From JAGLYZ01 sp049642725 (GTDB taxonomy: Bacteria > Patescibacteriota > Minisyncoccia > Minisyncoccales > JAGMDC01): a stretch of DNA of 64,000 nucleotides. Every line of letters starts with the position of its first letter. Position 1 is the stretch's first letter. The position numbers were made by a program, and so were the translations under genes. The stretch lies in the NCBI GenBank assembly GCA_049642725.1, contig JBARPC010000004.1:70804-134803 (forward strand). The letters run 5' to 3'. Positions 49,349 to 57,358 of the stretch are shown piece after piece. The notes below the pieces were generated by a model, which saw only the letters and a program-made list of their open reading frames with translations, was not told the origin of the DNA and made no database searches.

Positions 49349-50110
49349 CTATATTTCTGTCAAGATCTGACAGCCATTTTGGGTAACTGCCATTTGGTGT
49401 TCAAAATGGCAGGATAAAGAGCCATCAAAGGTTTCAAGTCCGTAGCCATCATCTGATTTTTTTATTTTGTAATCCCCTATTGTAACCATTGGCTCTAAAC
49501 AAAAAACCATTCCCTGTTTAATTTCTGGCCCTTTGTGTCTTTTGCCATAATTTAAGATTTGCGGGTCTTCGTGTAATTCTTTACCAATGCCGTGTCCGCA
49601 AAGCTCGCGGACCACACCAAAGCCCTGTGATTCAACATAACGTTGGATTGTATTTCCAATATCACCAAATGTATTTCCGGGTCTAATTTTTTTAATTCCC
49701 CTTTTCAGGGCTTTTTTTGTTATTTTAATTAATCTTTGAGCTTCTGAAGAAATTTCTCCTACTGGCACCGTCACTGCCATATCAGCAAAATACCCTTTAA
49801 ATTTCAAACCTAAATCCAAAGACAAAATATCTCCTTTTTTTAATTGGTAATCTGAAGGAACTCCATGAACAATGACCTGATTAACAGAGGTGCATAAAGC
49901 AGTTGGAAAACCGCCATAACCCTTGGAAACCGGACCTTTAAATCCTGACTCTGCGCCAAACTTAAAAATAAGGCCTTCTGCGACCTTATTGAGTTCTTTA
50001 GTGGTAATTCCCGGCTCAACCAGAACCATTAATTGTTTCATAACATTTGCCAGAATCTTACCGCCTTCAGCCATTATTGCAATTTCTTCCGGAGACTTGA
50101 TTGGAATCAT
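49349..50110 (-). CDS. map: Methionine aminopeptidase, type I
   Basis: Removes N-terminal Met from new proteins. The 253-residue protein has the pita-bread fold and the five metal ligands: Asp in SLDLGLKFKGYFADMA (two Asp), His in CGHGIGKELHEDP, Glu in VFCLEPMV and Glu in FEHQMAVT. It follows adk at the end of the spc cluster, but infA, rpsM, rpsK, rpsD, rpoA and rplQ do not follow here. A double REP structure separates adk and map. ATG without SD. Confidence 0.95.
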   Translation of the reverse strand: MIPIKSPEEIAIMAEGGKILANVMKQLMVLVEPGITTKELNKVAEGLIFKFGAESGFKGPVSKGYGGFPTALCTSVNQVIVHGVPSDYQLKKGDILSLDLGLKFKGYFADMAVTVPVGEISSEAQRLIKITKKALKRGIKKIRPGNTFGDIGNTIQRYVESQGFGVVRELCGHGIGKELHEDPQILNYGKRHKGPEIKQGMVFCLEPMVTIGDYKIKKSDDGYGLETFDGSLSCHFEHQMAVTQNGCQILTEI

Positions 50111-50129
50111 CTTAACTTTATAACTTTAG

Positions 50130-50169
50130 GAGAACAGTTCTCGCTCTGTCAGAGCGAGAACTGTTCTCG
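50130..50169. repeat. Two REP palindromes in inverted tandem
   Basis: GAGAACAGTTCTC (50130-50142) and CGAGAACTGTTCTCG (50155-50169) together form one 18-bp perfect stem (50130-50147 with 50151-50168) with loop GTC, in the 66-bp gap between adk and map. Confidence 0.85.
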
Positions 50170-50176
50170 ATGTGTT

Positions 50177-50836
50177 TTAACTAATGTTTTTAAGGATTTC
50201 CTTAAAAACATCTTCTATAGATTGCTCACCATTGATTTTTACCAACCTGCCTTGCTCCTCATAATATCTTACGGTTGGCGCTACTCGCTCTTCGTAATAA
50301 TCTAATCTATTATTTATTGCTTCCGATGTATCATCAGGACGGGTAATCAACTCGCCTCCGCATTTATCACAAACTTTTATTTTTTTAAATTCACCAACCC
50401 AAGGAATTAACCGTTCGCAATTCTTGCAAATTCTTCTTTTTGATAAACGGTCAAATGCTTCCTGTCTGGAAATATCAATCAATAAATTAAAACAGGTTTC
50501 TTTTCGTTCTAAAAAATCTAAATATCTATCCAATGTTTGGGCTTCACTTACTCTCCTGGGAGCGCCGTCAAGAATAAATCCTTGATCCTGTTTAAGATTA
50601 TAAGCAAGTTTATGCATCCATAAAGTTGCTGACAAATCATCAAACGGTAATCCTCCTTGCTTTAAGATTTTTTGAATTCTTATACTTGTATCTGTATTGG
50701 CTTTGGATAAATCTCTGAATAAATCACCAGTAGAAACATAAAACAAATTCCCGAAATGTTTTATTAAAAGTTTTGCTTGTGTTCCTTTACCTGAACCAGA
50801 TTTCCCTATTAAAGTAAAATTTAATGGCTTAGACAT
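50177..50836 (-). CDS. adk: Adenylate kinase, zinc type
   Basis: Balances ATP, ADP and AMP. The 219-residue protein has the P-loop GKSGSGKGTQ (about 11-20), the NMP-binding segment with STGDLFRD and the GFILDGAPRRVSEAQ block. The LID has two CxxC pairs (CKNC, CDKC) for structural zinc. Normal long-form length. Between secY and map as in most bacteria; the 99-bp gap to secY holds a dispersed repeat (50848-50933). ATG without SD. Confidence 0.95.
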   Translation of the reverse strand: MSKPLNFTLIGKSGSGKGTQAKLLIKHFGNLFYVSTGDLFRDLSKANTDTSIRIQKILKQGGLPFDDLSATLWMHKLAYNLKQDQGFILDGAPRRVSEAQTLDRYLDFLERKETCFNLLIDISRQEAFDRLSKRRICKNCERLIPWVGEFKKIKVCDKCGGELITRPDDTSEAINNRLDYYEERVAPTVRYYEEQGRLVKINGEQSIEDVFKEILKNIS

Positions 50837-50847
50837 AAGAATAACAA

Positions 50848-50933
50848 CAAGGTGGCGAGGATTTTCTGCTTTCCGAGACGCGTAGGGCTCCCTTTGGGAT
50901 AAAGCGCGAGGAAAGAAGGAAATCCGAGCAAAC
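50848..50933. repeat. spc-operon intergenic repeat, copy 1
   Basis: AAGGTGGCGAGGATTTTCTG, then CTTTCCGAGACGCGTAG and CGCGAGGAAAGAAGGAAATC: a semi-palindromic element shared with copies at 52870 and 55631. It lies between adk and secY. Confidence 0.75.
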
Positions 50934-50935
50934 TG

Positions 50936-52234
50936 TTAAAATGTATCGTAATCTCTCATCTGTAGTTGAGAATTGATTTGTTTTATAGTTTCTAAAACAA
51001 CACTCACAATAATTAATAAAGATGTTCCTCCTATTAAAAAGGAAAATGTCTGAACAGAAGTAATGCCGCTTACAATAAAAGGCATTACTGCAATTAAACC
51101 TAAAAATAAAGCTCCAAAAAGCAGGACTCTGTTTAAAATATATTTCAAAAAGTTAGCAGTAGAAGAACCCGGTCTGATACCAGGCACAAATCCGCCCATT
51201 TTTTGCAAATTAGTAGAAATTGCTTTAGGGTCAAAGGTTACTGCTGTATAGAAAAATGTAAATAATACTACCAGCATAAAATAGAATACTCCATAGACCA
51301 AAAGATTTCTTTGCGGGTCAAAAAGATTACCAATGGTCTGGGCGATATTGCCCACCATTCCTCCCGCCCCTCCTAAAAAACTGGCAATCATTCCAGGAAA
51401 AAGCATAATGGCAAGAGCAAAAATAATAGGAATAACACCAGCAGGATTAAGGTTTAAAGGCAAATAAGTAGATACACCCCCATACATCTTCATGCCCCTT
51501 ACTCTTTTAGCATAAGAGACAGGAATATTCCTCCGCGCCTCATTAACTAAAACAACGCTAAAAATTATCACCAAAGCTAAAACAAAGAACAAGATATAAG
51601 AAAGAGTTTTCTCAGGGCTTGATTCAACATCAAAATAACTTTGGAAAATAGACATTGGAAAAGCAGCAATAATACCGGCAAAAATCAAAAGAGAAACACC
51701 ATTGCCAATTCCTCTTTCAGTAATCAACTCTCCCAACCACATTAGGAATACAGCTCCGGCTGTAATGCTTAAAACAGCAGCCAGAAGCATAACAGGAGAA
51801 GAAAATTCAACTACTGGCGGACTCTGATGTTGAAGTAAACTCAACATTGCAAATCCCTGTAAAGCTGCAAAAGGAACAGTTAATATTCTTCCATATTGAT
51901 TGAATTTTCTGCGGCCTGACTCTCCTTCTTCTTTATACATTTTTTCCAACTGTGGAAAAATCATTGTCAAAAGCTGAAGAATAATAACCGATGTAATGTA
52001 TGGACCTAATCCCAGCATAACAATAGAAGACCTTTCTAATGCGCCTCCTGTGAATAAATTCAATAAATTAAGACTTTCATTTTCTCTAAAAAACCTCTCT
52101 AAATTCTCAAGATTTACTCCAGGAACAGGAATATTTGCCATTAATCGAAAAACAGCAAAAATAAACAAAACAAAAAGAAGCTTGTTCCGCAAATCATGAA
52201 TTTTAAATATTTGGATAAGTTTGTGGTACCACAT
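50936..52234 (-). CDS. secY: Preprotein translocase SecY
   Basis: 432-residue channel subunit of the Sec translocase with ten membrane helices. N-terminal FRLMANIPVPGVN, the plug region with FTGGALERSSIVMLGLGPYI, and the C-terminal cytoplasmic loop GFVPGIRPGSSTANFL that contacts SecA and the ribosome are all present. Complete. Standard position after rplO, though separated from it by 171 bp of repeat-bearing sequence (52270-52401). ATG without SD. Confidence 0.96.
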   Translation of the reverse strand: MWYHKLIQIFKIHDLRNKLLFVLFIFAVFRLMANIPVPGVNLENLERFFRENESLNLLNLFTGGALERSSIVMLGLGPYITSVIILQLLTMIFPQLEKMYKEEGESGRRKFNQYGRILTVPFAALQGFAMLSLLQHQSPPVVEFSSPVMLLAAVLSITAGAVFLMWLGELITERGIGNGVSLLIFAGIIAAFPMSIFQSYFDVESSPEKTLSYILFFVLALVIIFSVVLVNEARRNIPVSYAKRVRGMKMYGGVSTYLPLNLNPAGVIPIIFALAIMLFPGMIASFLGGAGGMVGNIAQTIGNLFDPQRNLLVYGVFYFMLVVLFTFFYTAVTFDPKAISTNLQKMGGFVPGIRPGSSTANFLKYILNRVLLFGALFLGLIAVMPFIVSGITSVQTFSFLIGGTSLLIIVSVVLETIKQINSQLQMRDYDTF

Positions 52235-52269
52235 AAAATAATTTTTAATTTTGAATCAATTTTTAGCGA

Positions 52270-52401
52270 AGAAAACAGATTTTTCAAATTCTGGGGTGTG
52301 GGCTCGCCTCGCTGAAGCTATAGCGAAGCGGGCGCGGCGAAGCCCGAAGGGCGAAGGGGGGCTGAATTTGAAAAATTTTGTTTTCGGAGCAATAAATTTA
52401 G
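52270..52401. repeat. spc-operon intergenic repeat, copy 2, with nested palindromes
   Basis: Inverted pair GATTTTTCAAATTC / GAATTTGAAAAATTTTG near both ends, then TTTTCGGAGCAATAAATTTA as in copies 3 and 4. The middle is GC-rich with a palindrome of the GAAGCTATAGCGAA family (52306-52332). Lies between rplO and secY. Confidence 0.7.
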
Positions 52402-52405
52402 TTTC

Positions 52406-52834
52406 TCATATAATTTTGCCGCCTGCTTTCTTTATCTTATCTTCAGCTAACTTTGATGCCTCGCATCCTTCAATAATTAATTTTTTAGTAAGTTCTCCTT
52501 TTCCTAAAATTTTTACTTTTATCGCCTTCCCTTTTATTCTACGAATTATCTTCTTTTCAAACAAGACCGAAGGATTAATTTTGTCGTTGTCTTTAAATTT
52601 CTCCAAACTATTAATATTAACTATAAATGGTTTTACTTTCCATTTATTAAATTTATATCCTCTAAGTTTAGGATATCTTTTAATTAACCCTCGAATAATT
52701 GGCTCTGAAGTTCTTCCAGAGCGTGATCTCTGGCCTTTCATTCCTCTACCAGAATAAGTACCGCGCTTGCCGCCGCGGCCTATCCGTTTTTTTTGCTTTG
52801 TTTTATGTTTTAAACGCAGTTGATGTAATTGCAT
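52406..52834 (-). CDS. rplO: Ribosomal protein L15
   Basis: 142-residue large-subunit protein. The N-terminal Gly/Arg-rich extension RIGRGGKRGTYSGRGMKGQRSRSG (written here as the family's hallmark, residues about 17-40) enters the 50S body; the C-terminal domain has VKILGKGELTKKLIIEG. It comes directly after rpsE: rpmD (L30) is missing, a known trait of CPR ribosomes. The gap to rpsE (174 bp) is filled by repeat copy 3. ATG without SD. Confidence 0.94.
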   Translation of the reverse strand: MQLHQLRLKHKTKQKKRIGRGGKRGTYSGRGMKGQRSRSGRTSEPIIRGLIKRYPKLRGYKFNKWKVKPFIVNINSLEKFKDNDKINPSVLFEKKIIRRIKGKAIKVKILGKGELTKKLIIEGCEASKLAEDKIKKAGGKII

Positions 52835-52869
52835 GTTCTCTTATGTTTAAAGTAAAAAGTTATGAAGAA

Positions 52870-53012
52870 AACAAGGTTGTGAGAATTTTCTGCTTTCCGA
52901 GACGCGTAGACCCCAGCCCTGCTTGCATGGCTGGGTAAAGCGCGAGGAAAGAAGGAAATCCGAGCAAACCAAGAGAATTTGAAAAATTTTGTTTTCGGAG
53001 CAATAAATTTAG
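52870..53012. repeat. spc-operon intergenic repeat, copy 3
   Basis: GAGAATTTTCTGCTTTCCGA, GACGCGTAG, an insert CCCAGCCCTGC/GCATGGCTGGG hairpin, then CGCGAGGAAAGAAGGAAATC and the shared tail GAATTTGAAAAATTTTG-TTTTCGGAGCAATAAATTTA. The most complete copy; its tail reaches the rpsE stop. Confidence 0.78.
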
Positions 53013-53485
53013 CTTTTTGGTTTTAATTTTTCTAATGCCTGAATCGTTGCTTTTGCATTATTTAATTTATTTCCGGTTCTTCCAAGAATCTTTGAAGATA
53101 TATTCTTTATGCCAGCTAAATCACAAATTACACGGACTGTACCGCCAGCAACCAATCCTCTTGTTTTTCTTTGCGGTCTAAGTAAAACCTTAGCTGCTCC
53201 AAATTTAGAAATAATTTCATAAGGAACAGTGCCTTCTACAATGGGAACATCAATTAAATTTTTCTTTGCTAAACGGGTAGCTTTTTCAATCGCTTGAGCT
53301 ACATCCTTGCCTTTAGAAACACCTAATCCGACTTTTCCTTTTTTATTACCAACCACCATAACAGCGCGAAATCTCATCCGACGTCCGCCGGCTGTCATCC
53401 TGCTTACCCGAGTTAAATCTAATAAACTTGATTCAAACTCGTCTTTTGGCTTTTCTCTTTTTTGAAATTCTTTCATAATGTTCAA
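53009..53485 (-). CDS. rpsE: Ribosomal protein S5
   Basis: 158-residue small-subunit protein. The dsRBD-like N-terminal domain has LLDLTRVSRMTAGGRRMRFRA, and the C-terminal domain has GGTVRVICDLAGIKNISSKI. It helps decoding fidelity and mRNA unwinding. Between rplR (8 bp upstream) and rplO. The repeat tail reaches its stop codon. ATG without SD. Confidence 0.95.
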   Translation of the reverse strand: MNIMKEFQKREKPKDEFESSLLDLTRVSRMTAGGRRMRFRAVMVVGNKKGKVGLGVSKGKDVAQAIEKATRLAKKNLIDVPIVEGTVPYEIISKFGAAKVLLRPQRKTRGLVAGGTVRVICDLAGIKNISSKILGRTGNKLNNAKATIQALEKLKPKS

Positions 53486-53493
53486 AAATTTAA

Positions 53494-53850
53494 TTAGAAT
53501 TGCAGTCCTCCTTTTTTTGCTCCATCAGCTAATGCTTTCACTCTTCCATGATATTTATATCCGCCCCTGTCAAATACTACTTTTTTAATCTTTTTCTCAA
53601 CAGCTTTTTTAGCAATCAGTTCCCCAATTTGATTAGCAATAGTGATTTTAGTCGTTTGTTTATCTTTTGATTTCTTGATTTCAAACTCAGTTGAACTTAA
53701 AATTGTTTTGCCTTTTTCATCGTCAATGAGTTGAGCATAAATACGTTTATTTGAACGAAAAACGCAAAGCCGAGGAATGTTACTATTCCCTGAAATCTTT
53801 GCTCTTACTCGTTTATGACGTCTATATCGTTTTTCTTGTTTTTCTAACAT
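53494..53850 (-). CDS. rplR: Ribosomal protein L18
   Basis: 118-residue 5S rRNA-binding protein with KRVRAKISGNSNIPRLCVFRSN at the start and VVFDRGGYKYHGRVKALADGAKKGGLQF at the end. Full length. One base after rplF. ATG without SD. Confidence 0.95.
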   Translation of the reverse strand: MLEKQEKRYRRHKRVRAKISGNSNIPRLCVFRSNKRIYAQLIDDEKGKTILSSTEFEIKKSKDKQTTKITIANQIGELIAKKAVEKKIKKVVFDRGGYKYHGRVKALADGAKKGGLQF

Positions 53851-53851
53851 A

Positions 53852-54433
53852 TTACTCTGCAGCTACCGCCTTTTTGCCTACTTTTTTCCTGACTATTTCA
53901 TCAATATATCTAATTCCCTTTCCCTTATACGGCTCTGGCGGTCTTACTTTTCTTATTTTAGCAGCAACCATGCCAACTAATTCTTTATCAATACCTGAAA
54001 TTGTAATAATATTTTTTTCTATTGATAATTCTATATTATCTAAAGCTTCAATTTTTACTGGATGACTAAAACCAATATTTAAAACCAAATCATTTCCCTC
54101 TAAAGAAGCCTTATATCCTAAACCCTCTATTTGAAGTTTTTTCTCATATCCATCCTTAACACCTTGTATCATATTGGCTAAAAAGGCTCTGGTTAATCCC
54201 CAAAAAGCATTAATATTTTTTGCTTGTTTTCCTGATTCTTTTTTTGAAATCGTTTTCTGGCCTTCTTTCTTGGGAAAAATATAAACTTCTTGAGCTTTAA
54301 TTTCAATATCAATTTCAGGTCGAATCTCTTTAGAAAGTTCGCCTTTAGGACCCTTTACTACGATTTTTCTATCGTCTTTTTTAACTTCCACGCCTTCCGG
54401 TATTAAAATAGGTTTTTTGCCAATTCTTGACAT
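53852..54433 (-). CDS. rplF: Ribosomal protein L6
   Basis: 193-residue protein with two repeated L6 domains, starting SRIGKKPILIPEGVEVKKDD and ending with the rRNA-binding RPPEPYKGKGIRYIDE motif. Slightly longer than usual because of a Lys/Glu insert around residues 50-66. Follows rpsH by 12 bp. ATG without SD. Confidence 0.95.
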   Translation of the reverse strand: MSRIGKKPILIPEGVEVKKDDRKIVVKGPKGELSKEIRPEIDIEIKAQEVYIFPKKEGQKTISKKESGKQAKNINAFWGLTRAFLANMIQGVKDGYEKKLQIEGLGYKASLEGNDLVLNIGFSHPVKIEALDNIELSIEKNIITISGIDKELVGMVAAKIRKVRPPEPYKGKGIRYIDEIVRKKVGKKAVAAE

Positions 54434-54445
54434 AATAAAATTATT

Positions 54446-54832
54446 CTACCAGATTTCACATATTACTTCACCTCCTAGTTTTTGCCGCCTTGCTTCTCTA
54501 TTAGTCATCAGTCCTCTTGATGTAGAAATAATAGCTAAACCAAATCCTCCTTTTACTTTCTTAATTTTCTGAACTGGAAGGTAAATTCTTTGTCCTGATT
54601 TTGAGACTCTTCGCAATTTAACAATAGCTGGAATATTCTTATTATATTTAAGAGAAATTTCTATCGTCTTTTTTGTTTTTCTTCTTTTTTTCTCTATTTT
54701 TTTGATATATTCTTCTTTCTCTAAAATTTTAGCAATTTCATATTTTAAATTTGAAAAAGGAATACTCACCGTAGGTTTTAATACGGCTTGAGCGTTTTTT
54801 ATTCTATTAAACATGTCTGTAATAGGATCCAT
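54446..54832 (-). CDS. rpsH: Ribosomal protein S8
   Basis: 128-residue 16S-binding protein that starts MDPITDMFNRIKNAQ and ends with ISTSRGLMTNREARRQKLGGEVICEIW, the helix 21-binding signature. Complete. Follows the S14 gene by 32 bp. ATG without SD. Confidence 0.95.
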   Translation of the reverse strand: MDPITDMFNRIKNAQAVLKPTVSIPFSNLKYEIAKILEKEEYIKKIEKKRRKTKKTIEISLKYNKNIPAIVKLRRVSKSGQRIYLPVQKIKKVKGGFGLAIISTSRGLMTNREARRQKLGGEVICEIW

Positions 54833-54864
54833 AGTAATATAAATTTAATTAAACTGTAATCAAT

Positions 54865-55050
54865 CTACCAAGATGACTTTTTTACTCCTGGGATTTGTCC
54901 TTTATTTGCCATTTCCCTGAAGCAAATTCTGCATAGTCCAAATTTTCTTAGATAGCTTCTCTTCCTGCCGCATCTAAAACATCTCCTTACAATACGGGTT
55001 GAAAATTTAGGTTTTTTATTTGATTTTACTATTTGTGATGTAGTAGCCAT
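54865..55050 (-). CDS. rpsZ: Ribosomal protein S14, zinc type
   Basis: 61-residue C+ form of S14 with the zinc knuckle CFRC...CRIC and the end GQIPGVKKSSW. This is the short S14 type. One base downstream of rplE. ATG without SD. Confidence 0.95.
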   Translation of the reverse strand: MATTSQIVKSNKKPKFSTRIVRRCFRCGRKRSYLRKFGLCRICFREMANKGQIPGVKKSSW

Positions 55051-55051
55051 C

Positions 55052-55612
55052 TTATTTTTTAATTGGAAAGTCTAATAATCTTAATAATTCTAATCCTTCC
55101 TCTCTTTTTTTTGCTGTGGTTACAATAGTGATTTCAAAACTGAAAAGAAACCTTGTTTTCTCTGGAGATATTTCTGGAAAAGATATATGTTCTTTGACAG
55201 CAATATTTAGATTTCCTTTTTCATCAATTGATTTAAATTCAATTCCTTGAAAATCACGTGAACGAGGAAGCGCAATATGAATTAATCTATCTAAAAAATC
55301 ATGCATTTTTTGTTTTCTCAAAGTTACTTTTGCTCCAATTTCCATACCTTCACGGATTTTAAACGTAGAAATCGATTTTTTTGCTTTAGTTAAAATTGGG
55401 CGTTGTCCGCATATCAAAGCTAAATCATGAATAATCGCCTCTTTAATCTTCTTTTTTTCTTCAGATGTTTTATCTGTTATCATTCTGCCAAAACCAATAT
55501 TAACCACTACCTTTTCAACCTTAGGAACAGCCATACTATTCTTGTATCCGAACTTTTTTTTCATAGCCGGCACAACCTCTTTAATATATTTGTCTTTTAG
55601 TTTAACAATCAT
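55052..55612 (-). CDS. rplE: Ribosomal protein L5
   Basis: 186-residue 5S rRNA-binding protein. Visible blocks are MKKKFGYKNSMAVPKVEKVV, RPILTKAKKSISTFKIREG and the DFQGIEFKSIDEKGNLNIAVKEH region, with TTAKKREEGLELL near the end. Complete. It is separated from rplX by 107 bp carrying repeat copy 4. ATG without SD. Confidence 0.95.
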   Translation of the reverse strand: MIVKLKDKYIKEVVPAMKKKFGYKNSMAVPKVEKVVVNIGFGRMITDKTSEEKKKIKEAIIHDLALICGQRPILTKAKKSISTFKIREGMEIGAKVTLRKQKMHDFLDRLIHIALPRSRDFQGIEFKSIDEKGNLNIAVKEHISFPEISPEKTRFLFSFEITIVTTAKKREEGLELLRLLDFPIKK

Positions 55613-55630
55613 AAAAAATTTCTAATTTCT

Positions 55631-55718
55631 AAGGTGGCGAGAATTTTCTGCTTTCCGAGACGCGTAGGAGTAAACCAAGAGAATTTGAAAAATCTTGTTT
55701 TCAAAACTGTAAATTTAG
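55631..55718. repeat. spc-operon intergenic repeat, copy 4
   Basis: AAGGTGGCGAGAATTTTCTG, CTTTCCGAGACGCGTAG, then directly ACCAAGAGAATTTGAAAAAT and a diverged tail ending GTAAATTTA. A shorter form lacking the middle hairpin. Between rplX and rplE. Confidence 0.75.
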
Positions 55719-55719
55719 T

Positions 55720-56043
55720 TTATATTTCTCCTCCGCACTTCTTACAGATTCTAACTTTTATTTTTTTTCCTTCAACTGAGGAATTTACTATCTTATATTC
55801 TATCCTCGTTGCTTTTTTACATTTAGGACAAATCAACTTTACATTTGAAATAGAAATTGAACCAGGCATTTCTACTATTTGTCCCTTCTCACCAGTTTTT
55901 TTAGGTCTAACACTTTTTTTTCTTATATTTATACCTTCAACTAAAATTCTTTGCTCTTTAGGCAAAGCTTCAAGTATCTTACCTTTTCTGGTACGGTCTT
56001 TGCCTGAAATTATTAATACTGTATCGCCTTTTTTAATCTTCAT
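55720..56043 (-). CDS. rplX: Ribosomal protein L24
   Basis: 107-residue protein with the KOW motif at its start (MKIKKGDTVLIISGKDRTRKG), GINIRKKS, and a C-terminal zinc-ribbon-like part with CPKC and CKKC pairs. Follows rplN by 3 bp. It initiates 50S assembly. ATG without SD. Confidence 0.94.
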   Translation of the reverse strand: MKIKKGDTVLIISGKDRTRKGKILEALPKEQRILVEGINIRKKSVRPKKTGEKGQIVEMPGSISISNVKLICPKCKKATRIEYKIVNSSVEGKKIKVRICKKCGGEI

Positions 56044-56046
56044 ATT

Positions 56047-56418
56047 TTAGACCAGGTCTTTCGCCATTCCAGCTATTTTATCAAATCCTTTTTGTTTTAA
56101 TTCCCTGGCAACAGGACCTAAAATTCTTCCTCCTTTTGGCTCTTTGCTTTTATCTTCAAGAATTACTCCTGCATTATCATCAAAACGGATATAAGAACCA
56201 TCTGAACGCCTATATTCTTTTTTCTGTCTAATAATGACTACCCTAACTTTATCATGTTTTTTAACAATTTTCCTTGGCTCTGCTTTTTTCACTGCTACTA
56301 CTACTATGTCTCCAATTTGAGCATATCTTCTTCTAGTTCCTCCAAGCACCTTAAAACACTGAGCAAGCTTGGCCCCAGTATTATCTGCTATTTTTAACAT
56401 TGTTTGCGACTGAATCAT
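56047..56418 (-). CDS. rplN: Ribosomal protein L14
   Basis: 123-residue protein starting MIQSQTMLKIADNTGAKLAQ and containing YIRFDDNAGVILEDKSKEP and RILGPVARELK. Full length, highly conserved. It helps form intersubunit bridge B8. Follows rpsQ by 27 bp. ATG without SD. Confidence 0.96.
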   Translation of the reverse strand: MIQSQTMLKIADNTGAKLAQCFKVLGGTRRRYAQIGDIVVVAVKKAEPRKIVKKHDKVRVVIIRQKKEYRRSDGSYIRFDDNAGVILEDKSKEPKGGRILGPVARELKQKGFDKIAGMAKDLV

Positions 56419-56445
56419 AATCCAAAATTTTTAATTCTTTAATTT

Positions 56446-56667
56446 CTATATGACTTTCCAATGCTTCTCTTTAGATAATGGTCGGCTTTCCTCAATAATA
56501 ACTTTATCTCCAACTTTAAATTCTCCCTTTTCATTATGAGCTTTATATTTTTTATGCATTTTATATCTTCTCTTGTATTTAGGATGAACCTTTATTCTCT
56601 CCACTTCTACCACTATTGTCTTTAACATTTTATTAGAAACAACTATTCCTTTTAATTTTTTTTTCAT
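56446..56667 (-). CDS. rpsQ: Ribosomal protein S17
   Basis: 73-residue OB-fold protein with KLKGIVVSNKMLKTIVVEVE, the HPKYKRRYKMHKKYKAHNE loop and DKVIIEESRPLSKEKHW. Complete. One base after rpmC. ATG without SD. Confidence 0.95.
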   Translation of the reverse strand: MKKKLKGIVVSNKMLKTIVVEVERIKVHPKYKRRYKMHKKYKAHNEKGEFKVGDKVIIEESRPLSKEKHWKVI

Positions 56668-56668
56668 G

Positions 56669-56851
56669 CTACTTTTGCTTTAAAATTGTTAATATTCGAG
56701 CAGTTTCTTTTTTAATTCTTCTAATTTCTCTAACGTTTTTTACTTTACCAGAAACCAAATCAAAACGCAACTGTCGTAATTTCTCACGATTTTTTATTAA
56801 AATACTTTGAAGTTCCAATTTTGATTTCCGTTGTAATTCTATGGTTTTCAT
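56669..56851 (-). CDS. rpmC: Ribosomal protein L29
   Basis: 60-residue helical hairpin with ELQRKSKLELQSILIKNREK and the typical LRFDLVSGKVKNVREIRRIKK. It sits at the exit tunnel rim. Follows rplP by 10 bp. ATG without SD. Confidence 0.93.
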   Translation of the reverse strand: MKTIELQRKSKLELQSILIKNREKLRQLRFDLVSGKVKNVREIRRIKKETARILTILKQK

Positions 56852-56861
56852 AAATTATAGA

Positions 56862-57260
56862 TTATCTTTTAATAAATCTTGTCTTTATCGGCAACTTATC
56901 TGCTGCCCTGCTAAAAGCTTCTCTGGCTATTTCTTCTTTTATCCCGTCTAACTCAAAAATAATTCTGCCTGGTTTTATCGGAAAAGCATAATATTCAACA
57001 GTTCCCTTTCCCCCACCCATAGGCACTTCTGTTCCTTTTTTAGTTATAGGTTTGTCTGGAAAAATTCTTATCCAAAGCTTCCCTCCCTTTCTTAAATATC
57101 TAATAATAGCTCTGCGAGCTGCTTCAATTTGACGAGCTGTAATCCATTTTTCCTCCAATGCCTTTAAACCATAACTGCCAAAAGACAATTCAGCTGCCCG
57201 CCTTTCTATTCCTCTTGAACGGCCTTTATGCCATTTTCTATGTTTAATTTTTTTTGGCAT
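56862..57260 (-). CDS. rplP: Ribosomal protein L16
   Basis: 132-residue protein from Met 57260 (PKKIKHRKWHKGRSRG); an ATG two codons upstream is possible. Conserved AGLKALEEKWITARQIEAAR-like region and the loop PMGGGKGTVEYYAFPIKPGRI near the tRNA sites. It follows rpsC after a 92-bp gap with no visible feature. ATG without SD. Confidence 0.94.
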   Translation of the reverse strand: MPKKIKHRKWHKGRSRGIERRAAELSFGSYGLKALEEKWITARQIEAARRAIIRYLRKGGKLWIRIFPDKPITKKGTEVPMGGGKGTVEYYAFPIKPGRIIFELDGIKEEIAREAFSRAADKLPIKTRFIKR

Positions 57261-57358
57261 CAACATAATCGCTTCGCTTAAAATTAAAAAGTTTAATTAA
57301 ATTATTTTTAGCTTTTTTGCTATATTTTTGGATTTTTTGTTTTGTGTTTCGGGTTTAT

